Source: Liquidambar formosana (lineage: Eukaryota > Streptophyta > Magnoliopsida > Saxifragales > Altingiaceae). From it: a stretch of DNA of 64,000 nt. A model generated the notes under the pieces. That model did no database searches. It was not told where the DNA came from and worked only from the letters and a program-made list of their open reading frames with translations. Made by a program: the position numbers and the translations under genes. Below, in pieces: positions 22,406-32,599 of the stretch (position 1 is its first letter; each line of letters opens with the position of its first letter). The stretch spans positions 7,827,036 to 7,891,035 of the forward strand of contig CM077833.1 of NCBI GenBank assembly GCA_039720395.1. The letters are read 5' to 3'.

Positions 22406-25073
22406 TGTCACGACCCAAATTAATTAAGCTGTGATCAGTAGTAATAAAACAAGCTTTATTTAATAAAATCCTTTGATAAAACGTAAATGACACGTGTTAA
22501 AATCTCAATCATTTTAAAATTTTTCCTTTTTTGGACATAACCCATCCGTAGATAGGACATACCATCATGAAAACCTGTTATAAAAATCCATACATAAAAA
22601 TTTCCTATCATCCATGAAAGTGGTATCATCCCATGCATCACATTCCACGTATACACAACATTAAATAATTACAATTACAATCCCGATTAAATTTACATTT
22701 ACATTCGCCATTGGCTCGAATAAAATTTAACGAAATACATTCATTTATCCTATGAAAATACATTAATAAACCACATTAATAAATCCCAAGAAAGTGTGCC
22801 TCCGTATAAACTTCATATCCTGTAATACTGAAAAACATTGAAATAGATAGGCGTGAGTCCGAAGACTCAGTAGATACAATTTAACATAGTGAACTAAGGC
22901 AATGATATAAATAAAACCAATTATATCATTTACATCAAAATATACTAACCAAGTATATTACAAATCCCAAAATAAGTTATAACCCATAACTTAAAACAAA
23001 TAATGCATAATGTCCAATGCATGTGACTCATGTCTAATTTACATTAATTCCATTAATTACCGACCACTCCCGCAGGAGTCTTCGCGCGGAAATGGAGGAT
23101 TTAAACCCAACCTCCAAGAGGACAACACAAGGGTTCCTACCTAGAACCAGAAAGTAGCCTCTGATTCGGGAACACAAGGGTTCCTACCTGGAACCAAAAA
23201 GTACCCCAAGACCAAAGGAATGGAAAACACCGCAAAGTCCCATTGACTGCAAGTAGTCCAATTCTAATGACCCCTTTTTATACAATACTTTTATGCAGTA
23301 TTCATTAAGTCCATTTAATGTATGATTATGCTCAATATGCAGTGCGACAAACCATAAAATGATTTTTTTAACTAAAATCAATTCCAAAATATACCACATA
23401 AACCAAAGTGGAAAATAATCACATAATTATACCAATTTATGTTAACAACATAAATACCCATAAAGTCTATACAATTATATTCCATAGAAAGTAAAAATAA
23501 ACCAACTCATTAATTAACATAATTTCCAATTTATGTTATCAACTACCCCAAAGTTCCATTCAAAATTTATTCCATAAATCATGTATATACATATTCTAGG
23601 TCCAAGAATACCAAATAATATGATAATATAAACCATATTATCATGTCAATAGTTTAAACCTATGTAAATTGCACCTACCTCCATGAAATGTGTAACAATT
23701 GCATTCTTAAGTGTAGTGGGTGTGAACTCCATGCCCTAGGATGCACATGTAAGCTCCCCAATCCAACCCCTAGCTCCTAAATGCCATGAATGATGTTGGT
23801 AACGGAGGTCCCAATTCCAAATCACCACTAAAACTCCCCAATATGCATGAATAAACCCATAAATGTAAGAATGAGATGATAATCCAAAAGAATTTATAAA
23901 CCTTAACTCTAAAATGTGAGAAAATACCTCTAAAATGCAAAAGGAGTTGATAGGGATGAAAATCCATGTCAAAACCCATGAAATCCAAGCTCTAATCACC
24001 ATGAGCAAGCTCCAAGCTCTCCCAAGAGGTTAGAGAAGATGAATCCAACCATAATAATGCATTCCCAAGCATTAAAGTGAGGTTAGAGAGTGAGAAAACC
24101 CAAATCCACAACTATACGCGCGTAGATCAGGCCAAAATATGCTAGATCCGAGCTCACCGGTGTCGGACCGAGGTCGCCGTGCTTCGGTGAGTCATCGTCG
24201 AGCCTCTGCCCTTCCTTCTCCTTCTCTCCTTCTCTCTCTCTTTCTCTCTACATGCCCAAAAAGACCAGATCTGGTCTCTAAAGTCATGGGTGATGGGTTT
24301 TTAAAAAGGGTAAGGGGCACATGCGTCATTTAATGCATTCTAACAAAATTTACAAAATCTGCGATGCACGATCGATCGTGGTCTGAGGGCACGATCGATC
24401 GTGGTTAACAGAAGTGAAATCACATTTCTGGGGCACCTACGATCGATCGTCCTCAAGGCATGATCGATCGTCCCCTGTTGGAAATGCCCAGTAACTCAGG
24501 TAATTATGTATAAACTCCCACAGTACGTACCACTACCTTATTTTCATTAAATAGTAATCTTCTCCATTCTTTTATTCTTCCTTTTATTTTAAGTTATTTA
24601 ATGAAAATAAGCGAATAACCCCCCATTTAAATCCAAATAAAATATCAGAAAAATCAAATTCCCAATATATCAAAATCTCATTTCCAAGTTTTAGTACAAA
24701 ATCCGTTTCCCGACAGATTTTCCTAAAACAAACACGTGTGGAACCCAATTCAAACATGCTAATAAAATCCCATAAAATCACCAATGTCTTATAATATTAT
24801 AAACTCCCATTACTGCCAAAAATTATCCTTTAAAACGAAAATTTATGAAAATTCATTTTTTCTCCAACACTTAGCCAAATTTCAACAGCTTAACCTTTTA
24901 AGTTGCAATTGAGGCTAAACGCACCCGAAAGATACTCGATGCATACATCAAAACTCATACATCATCATCACATACATTCCTCAATCATGAGGTCATCCAA
25001 CCAATCATGTGATTAACTATGTTAACCATAGATTAAACCCTTAATATCCTATTTAAAAATTACGGGTATTACA
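22406..25073 (-). mobile_element. Solo LTR C, 2668 bp, probable Tekay/Del-type gypsy
   Basis: Minus strand, ends TGTAATACCCG and GGTCGTGACA. Flanks ACGGC (22401-22405) and ACGGT (25074-25078) are a 5-bp duplication with one change. Palindromes at 24368, 24391 and 24439. The TATA position reads TTTTTAAAAA. It lies only 14 bp of host sequence away from copy B and in the same orientation. Confidence 0.9.
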
Positions 25074-25174
25074 ACGGTGGAAGGAGGTAGAATCGGAGGC
25101 AGTGGAGGGATGGGATCCCCTTTACAGTCGCGTTTGGTGCCGACAGAAGAGGAGGATTTCTTAAGGTTAAACAT

Positions 25175-25187
25175 AAAGGCGAAGATA

Positions 25188-25220
<33 letters not shown>

Positions 25221-25630
25221 AGAGAAAAAAACGGTTGGTTTTTGTAGAGAATGGTAATGATGGTTGGTTTTTGGAGAAGAGGAAGACGAAGAAGAGAAAG
25301 AAGGTGAAGAGCCCGCTAAAAAGGAACCGTTTTTTGAAATTAGGACTTGAAATGGTCTTATACAAGAACAATTTTAGACGTCTAAAATTGTTTCAAACGT
25401 CTAAAATCCACGGGATTTAAAAACTTAGACTGATAATTTCAGACGTGACAACCTATTTCAGACGTTTGAAATAAGTGTCTGAAATTTCCGGAGAGCCATA
25501 AAATGGGTCAAAATCTATGTGGTTTTAAGAAGTCTGAGCAGGGTTTTAAGACGTCTGAACAAATTTTAAGACGTCTGAAATGGTTTTGAAGACATCTTAA
25601 ACTTCTTGAAGAGAAATTTTTGAAAAAATT
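25175..25630 (-). promoter_or_regulatory. Putative internal promoter of the Sirevirus extra gene
   Basis: Non-coding segment between the pol end and the ATG of the extra gene. In sense it contains AAGACGTCTG-type palindromes (exact AGACGTCT at 25569, 25549 and 25376, plus variants), a possible TATA-like TGTATAAGA near 25365-25355, and a CT repeat (25213-25190) ending about 16 bp before the ATG. The palindrome is the same as in the LTR of this element. That it is a promoter is inference. Confidence 0.5.
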
Positions 25631-25638
25631 AAAAAGCT

Positions 25639-27085
25639 TCAACACACATCATCACTCAAGCACATACCAAGTTCACGTTTTGTGAAATTAAACCTATCTT
25701 CTTGAAGAGGTTTTGTTAAGATATCCGCCAATTGGTGTTCTGTACCAATGAAATCAATCTCAACATCACCTCTTTGAACATGATCTCTTATAAAATGATG
25801 TCTAATTTTAATATGTTTGGTGCATGAATGCTGTATGGGGTTCTTAATTAAATTGATTGCACTTATATTATCACATTTTATAGGTATATGATTATAATGA
25901 AATCCAAAGTCCTCAAGTTGGTGTTTCATATACAACACTTATGCACAACAACTACTAGCCGCTAAGTATTTGGCCTTGGCTGTAAAAAGAGCAACCGAAG
26001 TTTGCTTCTTGCTAAACCAAGAAACTAGGGAATGTCCAAGAAAGTGACAAGTCCCACTCGTGCTATTGCAATCTTCTTTGCATTGGGCAAAGTCCGCATC
26101 GAAGTAACTAAGCATATCAAATGATATGAACTTAGGATACCATATGCCAAGATTAATTGTGCCACTAAGATATTTAAATATGCGTTTAACAGCAAGCATG
26201 TCAGATTCTTTAGGATATGATTGACATCTAGCACACAAACATACACTATACATGATATCCAGTCTACTAGTGGTGAGATAAAGTAAACTACCAATTATAC
26301 CTCGGTATTTCTTTTGATCCACGGGTTTACCCTTCTCCTCCTTTTCAAGTTTGATGGAGGTGCTCATAGGAGTGGCGAAGTTCCTTCCATTTTCCAATCC
26401 ATACTTCTTGATTAAATCTTTAACATATTTGGATTAATTTAGGAAAGTTCCTTCTTTTGTTTGCTTGATTTGTAATCCAAAGAAGAAGTTAAGTTCGCCC
26501 ATCATGCTCATTTCAAATTCTTCTTGCATGACTTTAGCAAAATCCTTACACAAACTTTCATTAGTAGGACCAAAAATAATATCATCAACATATATTTAAA
26601 TAATAAACATGACTTTATCAATGGTTTTGATAAAAAGTGTGGTGTCAAGTTTTCCTCTTTTAAAACTATTTTTGATTGGGAAACTACTAAGTCATTCATA
26701 CCAAGATCTAGGAGCTTGTTTCAAACCATATAAAGCTTTTGATAACTTGAACACATGGTTAGGAAATTCATGATTTTCAAAACCGGAAGGTTGTTCAACA
26801 TAAACTTCCTCCTTAATAAAACCATTTAAGAAAGCACTCTTGACATCCATTTGAAATAATTTGAAATCTTTATGACATGAAAATGCAAGTAGCATCTTAA
26901 TGGCTTCAAGTCTAGCAGCAGGTGCATAAGTCTTATCATAATCAATGCCTGATTGTTGATTGAAACTTTGGGCAACTAATCGTGCCTTGTTTCTTACAAT
27001 GTTACCCGATTCATCTTTCTTGTTTCTATAAACCCATTTGGTGCCTATTACACCGTGGTCATGTGGTCTAGGAACCAATATATCA
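25639..27085 (-). pseudogene. Sirevirus pol, RT and RNase H, broken
   Basis: Begins inside RT (LVPRPHDHGVIGTKWVYRNK near 27080-27020), continues through FQMDVKSAFLNGFIKEEVYVEQ and KALYGLKQAPRSWYE to 26692, then changes frame. The expected Y-x-DD block falls near 26600 in a degraded stretch. RNase H continues from 26397 (SIKLEKEEKGKPVDQKKYRG, GSLLYLTTSR) to a stop at 25939, then to the end at 25639 (KHIKIRHHFIRDHV, LADILTKPLQEDRF). At least one frame change and two stops make it inactive. The 5' half of pol is absent. Confidence 0.88.
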
Positions 27086-29290
27086 AAAAGTTTCAATGCA
27101 TTCATCCTTGAGAGTAGGGATAAGCCAATAATAACTTGTGTAGAGATGACAAGAGAGTCACTCATGATCAAGATGCAAGAAAAGAGACAAGCTTTAAATG
27201 GTTATAAGCGTCACTTATACCCTAACATTCAAAAAACTTAAAACTACAAAAAGGTTTACCAAAAATTATATTGCTTTGTGGGCTGCTGATGATATGTTTA
27301 AAGTCAAAACCATATCAGATAAATTTATTGTGAACCTATCTACCCACACTTGCAGCTGCAGGAAATGGGACTTTACTGGTTTGCCTTGTTAACATGCTAT
27401 ATCAGCTATATTTTTTAAGAAAGAGGCTGTTGAAGATTATGTCAGCCACTGGTATACTGTAGAAACAAACAAGAGAAGCTATGAGCACATTATATACCCT
27501 GTTGCAAGTGAAAAGTACTGGGATGATAGTGGTTATGGACCTGTTGCACCTCCACCACATAGAAGGCATCTTGGAAGGCCCAAGAAGCTAAGGAGGAGGG
27601 ATCCTGAAGAGGTAGCAAAACCATTCAAAGTGTCAAAAAGGAAAGATGGGACTACAGTATCAAAAGTGTCCAAAGTTAACGTACGTATGAGGTGCCAAAA
27701 ATGTCTTCAGTATGGACACAATAGGAGCACTTGCAAAAATCCACTTCCACCTGAAGCACTGGCAATTGCAAAAAAAGGGCTCAAAAACTCCTAGTAAGTA
27801 TATATATTTGTTGGCAAATATACTTTGTATAAGCCATTTATAATATGAAATCCATCAATTTAATAATACATTTCATATTTTAAATGATGTACAGGTGTGA
27901 CCGCTACGCCCTGGACTGTGCAACTCTAGAATACGCCACTAGCCAAGAGGGCTAGCATGGAGAGGAGTCGCCACCCAGGAAACCTGGGAACCAAACTTGA
28001 CTCCTTGCAAGGGTTTAACTCGTCATAACTAGAGAGGGTTTAGAACTAAAGGCATGCAACAATTTAATTACACACACAAATAACAGGTCAATACGATACA
28101 ATAATAAAATAAACAAAATAAATAAGTAAAAATGATAATAAAAAATAAAAGAGAGTTCTGTCAGCAATCATTCATGCGTATGCATAAAAAAAAATATACG
28201 TAAACGTACCATATGGTGCATATGCATAAACCAATCAATGTGTACGCATAGGAAACTATGCGTATGCACTATTTCCCTGCAAAATAGCGAGTTAGTCTCT
28301 CTGCAACCACAACCACCCTATTCAAACCTTCTAACTATTGAAACTATTCATCCAGTGCATTTATAACATTCCTAGCATGCTTGTCATACCATAACACCTC
28401 CTATAATCATGTGAATGAAGAAGAAATCATTTAAATCATCCTAAATCATATATATCTACGGCTAATACCATGTTACACTAATCACACGAGCAATAAGATA
28501 TGGGTTTAAAGAACTGTTTTACCACAAGCAATATTGTTGATCTAACATTCCCTCAGGTTCGCTGCCAATCCCTTTGCCTTCTTCCCTTTGAGTTCAGCTT
28601 ATGCACTCCTTATTTTATCTCTACCTCTAGCCTCCAACCTCTCTTTTCCCCATTTTTCTTTCTTTCTAGCCTCCACCCTCTTCTTTTTCGAATCCATTTT
28701 CGTAACCCTAACCTTAGGTATTTATAAGGGAAAATTAGGTTAAATCCCAGTATGGGAACTCTTCCCACCTTCCTTACTTAGCTTCTGCCGTCCTTACAAG
28801 GTAATAGCACGATTTATGGGTGATCTTCGCACAAAGAAGGAAAATAAAGATCTCATGCACACGCATGGTCTATTTGTGCATACGCATAAACATAATATGT
28901 GTACGCACACTCACACATGTGTATGCATACAGACTTCCTCGGTTCAAGTTTAATTATTAATTTAACCCACTGCACTTACCTAACTCATCAGAAGAAGATC
29001 GAAATTGGCAGCAAACATCTGGACCTCATTATCGGGAGATTCAAGATAGCAATCGGCACAAAATGAGGTGTCTACAACAGGTTAGGAAGATAGGACAAGG
29101 GCAGTCTAAAGGGAATCAAGGTCAAAAAGAAAATGTTAAATCTAGCAATCAAAGGAGGGAAAATGTGGTTAGGAGAAGGAATGCAGTGGTTGGGGGTAAT
29201 GTGGCAGGTGGGAATTGTTCTATATCTCAGCCAATAAATGTAAGTCAAAATGAATATGTTTTCAATACGGGTGGTAATTTTTTATAGAAG
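27086..29290 (+). pseudogene. MULE transposase gene, 3' part (SWIM finger, zinc knuckle)
   Basis: Transposase of a Mutator-like DNA transposon. Reading from 27088: FNAFILESRDKPIITCVE and KMQEKRQALNGYK, then after a frame change the SWIM zinc finger (CSCRKWDFTGLPC followed by H), interrupted by a stop TAA at 27390. Next comes IYPVASEKYWDD, a basic linker, and a CCHC knuckle (CQKCLQYGHNRSTC) near 27690-27735, with a stop at about 27793. A C-terminal exon-like segment continues after solo LTR 27896-29076 (VRKIGQGQSKGNQGQ). The catalytic core is missing because of the Sirevirus junction at about 27085. Inactive. Confidence 0.82.
27896..29076 (-). mobile_element. Solo Tat LTR, 1181 bp
   Basis: Starts TGTAGACACCTCATTTTG at 29076 and ends at 27896, with a perfect duplication ACAGG (27891-27895 and 29077-29081). 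Compared with the other two Tat LTRs, the primer-proximal segment after the CATAACTAGAG phrase is deleted. TATA box TATAAATA at 28726-28719. Palindrome-like TGCGTACGCA derivatives occur on both sides of it (28850-28930 and 28170-28270), mostly mutated. Inserted in the C-terminal part of the MULE gene. Confidence 0.93.
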
Positions 29291-29559
29291 TGTAATTGTC
29301 TGTAAAGACAAACTTCATGTGGATATTGCTATGCAGGTTGGTAGAAGCATGGGCAATATTGGACTTGTGGGGACTACTGCTGCCAATATTGGCAACCCAC
29401 AAGAAAGAATATGTTGTTTACTTTGCTTTTTTCATAATTAATGGTTATATATAATAGTACTAATGTAATATTGTAATGCTATCATGCAGGTTAGAAGAAA
29501 GGGTTCCATTATTAGACAATTGAGAATGGATACTTATGCCACTGGTGGAACCCAACAAA

Positions 29560-31020
29560 ACAGAATAAGTTATGGACTCCTGAAGATGAAGACGAAGAAG
29601 CATAGGATTCTCCCCAACAGCAAGTCGAATATGATGAGCAAGACAAAGAGGCTTATGTTCATGAACGAAGAACGAAGGCTCGGCAAGAGCTTCTATGTGA
29701 AAATGTGCATGCTTTCCTCAAGTACAACCAAAAATTCAAGAATCACTCAGTGGTTTATGGCAAGGTAATCAATTTCTCATCCTTCACTCTAAACAATATT
29801 CCAATTCATGATCTTTTTTGTCACATTAGGTGGGAGTCCTTCTTATTAGTAAAAAACAATTCTTACCCTCGAATTGTACGTGTTTTTTATTCACATTTTA
29901 AAAAGACAACTGATTATTTTGAGACATAGGTCAGAAGAAAGACTATTAGACTCGATCGTACCACACTTGCCAAAATCTTCAACCTCCCACAATCTGTCAC
30001 TATTTTGAAGTTTGGCACTCACTATCTGGTTATTTATGACGAATATAATCAACTTGAAGCCATCAAACAAATCTATGGCAATCCAACTATCACATCTAAT
30101 TCCCTTCCAAGGTCAAAGAACTCACCTTGCCCTCTCGTATCATCTATAGTATCATTTCTTACAATAGTCTTCCAAGAATGGGTAGTAGAAGCAATATTAG
30201 CTTTTATGAGATCTTCATTATTTGGTGTGTCTTAAATGGGCACAAACTTGACTTAGCCCACATCATTCTCAATATTCTCAATAATTGTGCCATAAAGAAA
30301 GAATCCAAGGGTTCACACCCTTATGGTATGGCCCTCACCACCATCTTCAACTTTACCAACGTATTACTGGACAATGATATAGACTTCTACAAGCCCAAAG
30401 AGAAAGATTCTTATTCAATTGCCACACTACACATGATGGGATTTGTAAAGAATGAAAATGATAAGTGGATCCGACCTAGACCAGTGTATGCATTGCTTGA
30501 TCATGCTGCAAAGAAGGTTAATGAGGAGGATCCAAGATATGTCCCAAGACCATATTACCTAGAGGGATAAGATGAGGGGCATGATCACATTCCTATTTTT
30601 GAGTCCTAGCAGCCACATGAGGAGCCTATAGCACCACCTCAACCTGAACCCAGCATTCAACAGACTATTCTAAACGCTGTTGAGACCCTTCAAGCTTCCA
30701 TGACTAAGGGTTTTGATGATGTTAGGAGGTGACTCTCTGTTGTTGAGGATAAACAGATTCAGATGGAAAACGACTTAGACACCATTAAGAGTTATGGAGA
30801 CATATTCTCCAACAAGGTGGACAATCGTTTAGCCCGAACTGAGACCGACATTCGCACTGTACGAGCTTTAGTATCTACTATAGAGAGATATGCCCGACGG
30901 ACTGCACATCCACCTCCACCACCTCCTCTAGCTCCGCCTCCAGAGGATCAATTTGATTTACTCTTCCTAAGCACATTGATATTGACCCGTAGCTTTTTGT
31001 TGGATATATTTTTGGGACGT
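29560..31020 (+). pseudogene. Homologue of the Sirevirus extra gene, broken
   Basis: The plus-strand reading aligns with the protein at 25174-18281 along its length: VVYGKVINF, SYPRIVRVFYSHF, RRKTIRLDRTTLAKIFNLP, YNSLPRMGSRSNIS, HPYGMALTTIFNF, ATLHMMGFVKNENDKWI. It then has a Pro-rich linker, a predicted coiled coil (IQMENDLDTIKSYGDIF) and a Pro cluster. Stops at 29610, 29927, 30568 and later, and a frame change near 30125, make it inactive. It starts within 300 bp of the MULE C-terminus and is followed by palindrome-bearing LTR-like DNA (31383 on). Whether it belonged to a second Sirevirus or travelled with the MULE is open. Confidence 0.7.
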
Positions 31021-31149
31021 TAGATGATGTTTTAAAAAATCTGTTCATCATTTCAGTTGTGTTTGGCTTAGCACTTTTTGTTGGATATTGCACTTTTTGA
31101 TGTACATGTTTACAAATGATTAACATATTAGTGTACATAAAAACCTGTT

Positions 31150-31691
31150 AAATGAAATGAATGAATAACTAACTTTTATATCTTTTTTGCTTTATTGCTT
31201 ATTGTGTTTCTTGATTTCATACAACCTATACACATTGCGAGGGTGAGGTCTTCAATATTATAAATGATTACTCCATTAATCATATTAGTATGGTAACATC
31301 TTATTTGAAATAGCCTAAGTTGACATCACGAACTTAAACGATAATTTTACATCAAAACATACTTAATTGACATTTTCTACCTATTATAGTCGACTATAAT
31401 AACTAGTCCTAGAACTGAAACCAACTTTTTGTTTGTTATAGTCGACTACAAAAACTTATAGTCAACTATAGTAAATGGTCAAACATCACTTCAACTCTCT
31501 GTCTGTCATAGTCGAATACTATATATTATATTTGACTATAATCTACAAGAAATGAACATAACGGCTAGTTGTTTAAATAGGATTTTGAGCATTAAATGCA
31601 TTCAAAATGCTCTTTCTTGGTATTAAACGCTCCCAACGATTGCCAATGTTAGAAATGATTAAAAGGTTTGCAATCATTCAATATAAACATT
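31150..31691 (+). repeat. Sirevirus-LTR-like fragment with GTCGAC palindromes
   Basis: Contains the 18-bp perfect palindrome ATTATAGTCGACTATAAT (31383-31400), TAGTCGACTA (31439-31448) and two degenerate copies (31455-31472, 31510-31545). About 20 bp further on comes an AACGGCTAGT phrase with ATTAAATGC, also found in sense order just before the TATA box of the Sirevirus LTR at 16470-17912. This supports an upstream LTR fragment in plus orientation. No clear LTR ends were found. Confidence 0.5.
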
Positions 31692-32052
31692 CAACATAAA
31701 CATTGCCAAGTGGTACATTTTCCATTAATTTAGATCAATATCACAAAAAGAGGGTCTTACACAACAAAAACTGCCCATATACAGACATTCAACATCCACC
31801 CTAACACAACAAAAAAAAAAATGCCCATATATAGGACATCCTACAAATACCCTAACATTCCAACTTTTATGGCAACATAAACATTGCCAAGTGGTACATT
31901 TTCTATTAATTTAGATCAATATCACAAAAAGAAGTCTTACACAACAAAAATTGCCCATATACAGACATTCAACATCCACCCTAACACAACAAAAAAAATG
32001 CCCATATATAGGACATCCTACAAACACCCTAACATTCCAACTTTTGTGGCAA
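31692..32052 (+). repeat. Direct tandem repeat, two units of about 181 bp
   Basis: Unit 1 (31692-31872) and unit 2 (31873 to about 32052) both start CAACATAAACATTGCCAAG and run through the same phrases to CCAACTTTTRTGGCAA, with only small differences. Non-coding. Lies beyond the 3' end of the GRF zinc-finger ORF. Confidence 0.9.
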
Positions 32053-32178
32053 GCAAAGCATACCCCTATTCATGGTTTTGGATTTACTATATACAATAAC
32101 CAAACAAATCAAGATCACCCCAATGCTAATCAACCATGAGACTATAATGCATCCCCAAAACAGTTTCTCCCTTCCACG

Positions 32179-32385
32179 TTATACATCCAGCTTCCTCAGC
32201 AGCCTTTGTATAATTTGCCTAGCACGTGGACACAATAGTAGATCAAACCATCCAAAATACCCACAACCGTTTGAAGAGTAGTTTGGACAACCGAAGAACC
32301 TATGACCAAGATTGTGTTTAGTCCATGAAGTCAAAAGCTTTGCCCTTCTTGCACAGTAGCATTGGGTAGCCTCTTGACAATCCAT
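32179..32385 (-). CDS. GRF-type zinc-finger ORF, likely a transposon-carried exon
   Basis: 68 codons with the GRF zinc-finger pattern: CYC...LLTSWTKHN.GHRFFGCPNYSSNGCGYFGWFD. GRF fingers are single-strand nucleic-acid binding modules, and small plant proteins consisting mostly of one are common in repetitive DNA. The Met at 32385 is directly preceded by TTATTTTAG, a good splice acceptor, so this may be a second exon. A donor-like GTAGGT follows exon-like sequence near 32460-32450, but no clear upstream ATG was found. No downstream helicase or nuclease domain follows. Function unknown. Confidence 0.55.
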   Translation of the reverse strand: MDCQEATQCYCARRAKLLTSWTKHNLGHRFFGCPNYSSNGCGYFGWFDLLLCPRARQIIQRLLRKLDV

Positions 32386-32599
32386 CTAAAATAAAAATGG
32401 TGAAGAAAATTAGAAAAAGCCTAAATCTGAATCTAGAGTTTTGTATGATCAATAACCTACCACTTTTAGTGTCGATCTGGGAGCTGAATCGCGCTACAAT
32501 GGTGCTGGATATAGTGTCGTATATAGAAGCTAGGGTTCAGTTTGATAAATCCCGAATGAAGGAAGAAGAAACTGGGGGTTTATTTCCCTAAAAAATTCC

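Larger units (their letters stand above)
18281..25174 (-). pseudogene. Extra gene of Sirevirus, env position; plant-transposon-protein-like domain
   Basis: ATG at 25174-25172 (MFNLKKSSSS), just after a CT-repeat leader; final stop at 18283-18281. It is interrupted by solo LTRs C (22406-25073) and B (19678-22386); the host pieces between and beside them read on in register. Order: Ser/Pro/basic N-terminus; a conserved domain at about 19420-18650 (YPKVIKAEFLSKYFPNIV, THISLNSSTLNSIFNIP, SNSILPRSGSRDHVS, LLPYGVVFTIVF); Ser/Pro-rich linker; C-terminal coiled coil (KDLFLSISRQMKSLKKYV); PPLPPAP end. Frame changes near 19100 and 18645, and an in-frame stop near 18755, make it dead. The domain resembles the 'putative plant transposon protein' family. 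I see no signal peptide or membrane segment, so it does not look like an envelope protein. Confidence 0.72.
16470..27085 (-). mobile_element. Ty1-copia Sirevirus, 5' truncated, with two solo LTRs inserted
   Basis: Minus strand: RT and RNase H part of pol (about 27085-25639), palindrome-rich segment with likely internal promoter (25630-25175), extra gene (25174 to 18281, split by solo LTRs C and B), polypurine tracts, and 3' LTR (17912-16470). RT reads as Sirevirus (KSAFLNGFIKEEVYVEQPSGFE region). 5' LTR, gag, protease and integrase are missing: pol joins directly to MULE coding DNA near 27085. Without the two solo LTRs the remnant is about 5.2 kb. Confidence 0.85.

Noticed and set aside
16470..31020. 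The extra gene as a true envelope protein
   Set aside because: No signal peptide, membrane segment or cleavage pattern was seen; only its position is env-like.
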